NCBI GenBank assembly: GCA_037954235.1
Contig: JBBMOA010000006.1
Coordinates: 28,169,041-28,233,040 of the forward strand
Reading direction: 5' to 3'
DNA length: 64,000 bases
Source: Aulostomus chinensis
Lineage: Eukaryota; Chordata; Actinopteri; Syngnathiformes; Aulostomidae
The notes under the pieces are model-generated. The model did not search any database. It was given only the letters and a program-made list of their open reading frames with translations, and was not told the origin of the DNA. The position numbers and the translations under genes were made by a program. How positions within the stretch are numbered: position 1 is the first letter of the stretch; every line of letters begins with the position of its first letter. Shown one piece after another: positions 58,706-64,000 of this stretch.

Positions 58706-58754
<49 letters not shown>
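58706..58754. repeat. (GA)n microsatellite
   Basis: About 23 GA copies next to the CpG-rich block at the candidate ajm1 5' exon. Confidence 0.95.
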
Positions 58755-58757
<3 letters not shown>

Positions 58758-58759
58758 GG

Positions 58760-61700
58760 GCGGCGGGGTGTCCTCGGAGCAATGCGGGTTTATTTATTCC
58801 TGAATGTGGAGGCTTAAAGGACAGCTGCTGTGCAGGATACTCTGAAATCAGCTGTCGCCTTCGGAAGATACTTATTTATTTTGTGTTATCAAGTGTGCTA
58901 ATAAAGTTGTGTCTTTTAGGTGGATTGCAAATTTCCACATTCTGAAGTTCAAACTCCTGCATTGAACGGAGTGAAATGTGCAGCAACATCGATGGACCTT
59001 CTTTATTATCTTGTATCAAATGTAGGCCACATGGAGATGAGGTATTTTTGTTAGCATCCCCATGGGCTTTTCCACCAAAAACTGATAGGGGGTTTGATAA
59101 CTGCCAATAATAAGACTTGTGGCTTTTTTTTTTTTTTTCAATTTTAATCTTTAGTTCAATTAAGAACAAACTTCAATTTACAAGGACAAAAGAGACAACA
59201 AAAACTACAGTCAAGATGACAAAAGTTTATGAGAGTTACAATTGTTACTGATGATAAGCTTCACTACTGAAAACCATGTTTAATGTATTGGAAGTGTAAA
59301 TCCAGTCGTTACTCTACGCCACGTTACCGAAACTAGCTTTGTGCCTCCTCTGCTTGGTGCATGTTGACATTTGAGGTTTCGACTAGCCAACTGTTAGCAA
59401 CCGCCATTTTTAAGATGTATAAATACCTCAATATTCATGAGTGTGGCATTGAATAATGGGTTTATTCTATGCAACAAATATGTATTAATTCAGAGTGAAA
59501 TGTTCGCCTCATTTCAGGAATTTCCCTGAAACTTCATTCAAAAATCCGACCGCCTTTGAGACGAGGAAAGTGGAAAGTGGTTTAACAATGCAGCACGGTG
59601 GAGCAGTGGTCGGCAGGGTTAGGGCTGGACATCCGGTTCTCTCAGTCAGTGGGAGTTTTATGTATCTTTTCAGGTAAACGTCTGAAATCAAATCTGTGGT
59701 TCACATTATCTTCAGCTATTCTCACTTTTTGTTGTAAAATACTTCAGTAAATATAGCACCCATGAATTTAGAGGAATTGTGTGTTTATTATTTGAAAGTG
59801 GCAAATGGATATTGAACATCATCAGACAGAAAAAGAAGTAGGAAGCTTGGTTGCGGTGATGTTGAAGTTGCGTCAGGGGTGTCGCTCATTCGTAGTACAG
59901 CATTAGCTTTGTACCTCTAGCTGTTGAATTTGCCCTTGGAAAAAAAAAATCATAAAAGTGGTGAAATTGTCTTGCCAAACAGTCTTACTGACTTTTGTTT
60001 GCCACAGAGCTGATTTTTCTCCAATCATCGAAAAAGCAGTGATAAAATCTCATGAGGTTTTGATCCAGGAATCCCATGGTGAGGCTCCATAACCTCCATG
60101 TTGGCCTACAAGAACACATCGTCCCTGCAGCACCCTATTATGTTAGATGTCGTCACTGTGCCATCCTGCACTTGACTGGTCGCTTGTACCACCCACACTA
60201 TCGGACATGCAGTACAAATTGTGATCAACACATTTACTTTTGTGCACAGCGGACCTGACTGTGGCGTAATGGAAGACTGGTGAATCAGAACCAGACATGT
60301 ATCGTAGTTTTCCCTCTGATAATGAACAGAACAACTTACCGCATAAACTCTGTGATTTGATAACAAAATATAGAGTATGTCTGCGTGTAACCCAGCATCT
60401 CACATGACCACAGCATCTGCATTGTGTGAGGCGATGATGGGGACAGCTGGCTGTGAGCCCCGACCCAGAGCATGTGACTGCTGCAGGAAAACTGCCTCCT
60501 GAGGTATTCGCCCGGCAGACAGAAATCCCCTCAGACAAACGCTTGTGACGGAGTCGAAAATCGCAGTGATGCTCTGCTTTGACAAAGCTTTCCATTTACA
60601 CACTAATGAGCACAAATTGTTTCGGATGGATTATTCTTTTTCCTCCAAACACAAAAGCTTGAGCATGTTAGAAAACACCACCGCTAACTAATGCTTCATG
60701 TGTATGAGATATGATTCAGAATGACAGTACCATGGAAATTACATTGTGCAGCATCTCTGAGAGTGGGATAAATCTGAGCATGTGTGACTCACTCCCTCCA
60801 GCACGGTGGATTGGCATCAGTTGGTGTCAGCTGTTGGTTAGCAGGCATAAGTGTCTGTCAGCTGGCTGCTAGCAGGTGTCTCAGGCACCTCGTAGGCTCT
60901 GTGGATAGGAAATCAATGACTCTCTGTTGATAAGCAGCCCTTCTCTGACCGGGATCAATCGGACGCACACCGCCAGGAAATAAGAACATGATAGCAAATT
61001 ACTGCTTCACTCTTTCTCCTCCGTCATGCAGACGTATCAATCATAATGAGCCATGAGGAAGAATCAGGACATTCCGCTTTGTTCCTACGCTGATTCCCGC
61101 TCATCCTGGCACACTAAACAAGATCTAGTTCTCCAGCTGTCTCCAATTAACTCCATGTACGATAAAGTGGCTCTCAAAAAACTTTCCCTCCGATTTCTCT
61201 GCTCCCATTGAAGGGAATTACATAAGAGTTGTGACAATGCACACAGAGCCAAGCCCCAGTGCTTAGCCCAAAATAGCCACTGTGGCAGGCTAATACAAAG
61301 CATCTCTCAGCTTCCATCCTTTTTAACTGTAGCGATGTGCCACAGGAAACAAGGGAAACACATTAAACAGCCGTGCTAAAGAAAACACATCGGCTGTGTC
61401 ACAAGAAACCCCCAGAGAATCCTGGGACGTCTGCAGCCTGCAGGAGTGAACGTTTCAGTCAAGCAGCTCCAGACCTCCAGGTGTACACACGTCTGCATGT
61501 GGGTGGTTGACTATTCTTTTCAAGCCCTCGAGGAGAAAATGCAGATGCTCAGATTCAGTGGTGCAGTAAGAGGAGAGTGGTGAATCCGAGGACTCCGAGG
61601 AAAATGCACCCCTAACCTCCCTTAATTCCATTTGAAGCCAGATTAAGTCCTCAACGAATTAAACCACCAAATCCTCTCCGTCCAACTTTCTTGCCCCAGA

Positions 61701-64000
61701 CGTAATTTACGGTTGTAGCCGTCCATATAGGAGGCACGCCACTCGGAACGTGTGCTCGGATTCAGCCAAGTGAAATACTTTGATGCCTTTCTAGCTCAGC
61801 AGGGAACCGAGGAATCCACATTGGCATGGTTTGGATTCCCGATGGATCAGACTAGATAACACACAGCAGACCTTTTCCCAAGTGAAGTAGAGTCTGATGT
61901 CATCTGGTAGCTGATAGAGCAACTGTATGGGAAAATAGAGCTGAACAGGATAAAATAGCCACTAAATGGAATTTGGCTTTGCTTATTTAGCAGAATCTGT
62001 TTACTTTTGGATGCAGAAAAAAGAGCATTCCACTACACTCCAAGTAACACTCATAAACAAATTCATGTACAAGCCAAACCATTTGGGAGTGGTATCCATG
62101 GTAACCCACACTGAGTAGGAGCAAAAGAGACGGAATTGATTTCAAAGGGAATGAAGAAAAGTGGTGATGGGAGACAATAAAAATCTACGTCACACAGATG
62201 AGATGAGGGGAGGTGAGAATTGCTTGTAAACTGATAACAAATGCACCGTAGGAGGGACTCAGAAGTGCAACTTCCTTCTGAGTTTCATTTCCTCTTGAAC
62301 CAAACACTTGAGTGTGGATATGTGTCCCAGATTATCTCCAGCAGAGGTTTAGCATCTTCAGTTAGCATAAGGTTTACCATAAGGAGGCCGAGACCCCCTC
62401 TGGCAGCCTTGTGGTGAACATAAGTCAGGAGGATGCACAGAAGAGGACCTGCACTCATATACACTCACGTCCTCTGCTCATGTAGGTCAAAGCGGTGTAG
62501 ATATATTCACAGCTGCACTGAGCAAACACAAACTCCTCTGTCCTGGTCTCTGGAGGCGCTGTAAGACATTCCATGGTGAGGCTTAATTAAATCTTTACTA
62601 CACACTCCGTTCTCTCACTCTCTCATCCTTCATCATCTGCCATTTTGGCGAAGGAATTACTCAGTCATGTGTGCAAGTCGATTAAAGGGGAAACACATTT
62701 GGAAGCAGGAGAGGGGCCTCTGGGTGGGTGTGGGTTTGTTTGTTTGTTTGGGGTTTTTTTTTTTTGCAAACAACTCCTGATGATGTGAATAATTTGTGGT
62801 GTGCATTAACACTGTGAGATTATTATGTAACAAGAAAAGGAAGGAATGCTGTCGCTTACTGCGAAATCGCATCACTCACTTTTCAATCTCTGATTCAGGT
62901 CAGCATGAGGTTTTCTAATGCAAGTCTCATTATTCAAGGCTGGACAGGCGACTTCTTGTGTCCCGGGAAGAATCAATGTGCTCCTTCTGGAACGGTCTTA
63001 GGCTCTATCCCACATTACAACAGTGCAAAGACGTACTGAGATGCACTAATTGTCCCAGACTGTGGGACATGTGGAACAACTGGTACCAGCCACTGTTTCC
63101 CACTCAAACACCACAATGTGGCCGATGAATAACACAATTGAATAGTGCTCTGACACGAGCGTTTGTTGTTCCTTCACATGTAAAAATGATCGAAAAAAGT
63201 TAAATGTCTCCTATGTAACATGAACTGAACACTACTTGGAAACTGGAAAACGTCCCTGGAAAAAAAAAAAAAAAAAACCCTACCAGAATAGTTTACACAT
63301 TCACTCATCCAGCAAATCAGCTTTGACAGTTGCATCAATTTCCGACTTAATGACATCCTAATGTAGGTAATTACACATTCTGGATGCAGCCATCCAGATG
63401 CACCTGTGTTCACGGCGTGTGAGGGCTGTTTAAATGGGTCAGCTCTAGAAATATCCTGGCTTACTGAGGAAAGTCGTGAGTGCCCCTCCTCTTTGTAATG
63501 GAGCAAGAGGACTGCAGTGGGCGAATATAACATTTTCTCTTATTTTCTTGTGAATGGATATCATTGTCCTCCTCCGCGGTCCATTGTCACCTCGTGATAA
63601 ACTCAGTCCAGTTGCGTGATACCGTATTCAGTCAAGATAATATTATCAAATGTTGGATGGAGATGTTTTGTCTGAGGTGGAAATAAATGCTGATTTAAAA
63701 ATAGTAGATGCCAAAAACAGTAGAAAGCATCTCTTCCCTGGACGAGGCTCAACAGGAAGCCATGATGTCTCTGGCATCATTACTGCAAACCAAACCTGGA
63801 TTTGTTGAGAGAGAATTTTACGGCCTGCTGGGCATCAATATAAGAAACGCAAGTAAGCAGACAGAGCTTTAAAAACTACACTGACCTTTCCCGAGCAAAG
63901 GGCTATATAACAACTTGCCCGCACACAAGATTTTGCACTCTTGACAGTTTTGTCTGCAATGAAAATCTTCGCAGGAATATGAAACTGATGCATTTGCTGA
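58760..64000. other. Intergenic sequence upstream of ajm1
   Basis: Mostly unique DNA with poly-T/poly-A runs (59127-59140, 59940-59949, 63260-63277), a T run at 62753-62765 and one SINE head fragment at 59588. Open frames are short, lack family similarity and overlap on both strands. I see no gene. Confidence 0.4.
59588..59640 (+). mobile_element. Truncated SINE head fragment
   Basis: The short sequence GCAGCACGGTGGAGCAGTGG matches the 5' head of the SINE family seen at 56461. The body and tail are missing, so this is a truncated or decayed copy. Confidence 0.55.

Noticed and set aside
58357..58782. 141-codon minus-strand frame with LSLSLS run
   Set aside because: Driven by the (GA)n repeat and CpG-rich promoter sequence.
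60076..60595. Overlapping frames on both strands near 60.1-60.6 kb
   Set aside because: Equal coding signals on both strands, no family similarity and no splice context.

Overview
The window is teleost fish nuclear DNA. It has short-to-medium GT-AG introns, abundant (CA)n/(GT)n microsatellites, fish-type tRNA-derived SINEs, and two vertebrate genes whose encoded proteins match the known vertebrate families along their length. Both recognised genes lie on the minus strand.

Layout in coordinate order: 1-15.2 kb is intergenic. It holds an acidic-coding minisatellite (about 1.6-2.3 kb), several simple repeats, and a repeat-poor 7-14 kb stretch rich in homeodomain-type AT motifs that may contain conserved non-coding elements. 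15.25-47.2 kb is gapvd1 (GTPase-activating protein and VPS9 domains 1). I resolved 26 coding exons with GT-AG sites and compatible phases, giving a 1448-residue product from the ATG at 39971 to the stop at 15949. A 5' non-coding exon with an NRF1-like site sits near 47.0-47.2 kb. The first intron is about 7 kb. Intronic DNA carries an 807 bp terminal-inverted-repeat element with a frameshifted Myb/SANT-like gene (17467-18273) and other dispersed repeats.

50.78-54.04 kb holds the single coding exon of ajm1 (apical junction component 1 homolog, human C9orf172), 1070 residues with a MYND-like zinc finger. A likely 5' non-coding exon lies in a CpG-rich block at about 58.45 kb. The intron between them contains two SINEs in opposite orientation that share a 3' module. 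58.9-64 kb is intergenic with no gene I can support.

The two genes are independent transcription units in the same orientation. GAPVD1 acts in endocytosis as a Rab5-family exchange factor with a RasGAP-like domain. AJM1 belongs to epithelial apical junctions. Nothing in the sequence suggests that they form a joint system. I did not find a new biological system; the most interesting items are the TIR element, the acidic minisatellite, the SINE pair, possible regulatory RNA features of gapvd1 splicing, and the candidate non-coding element cluster.
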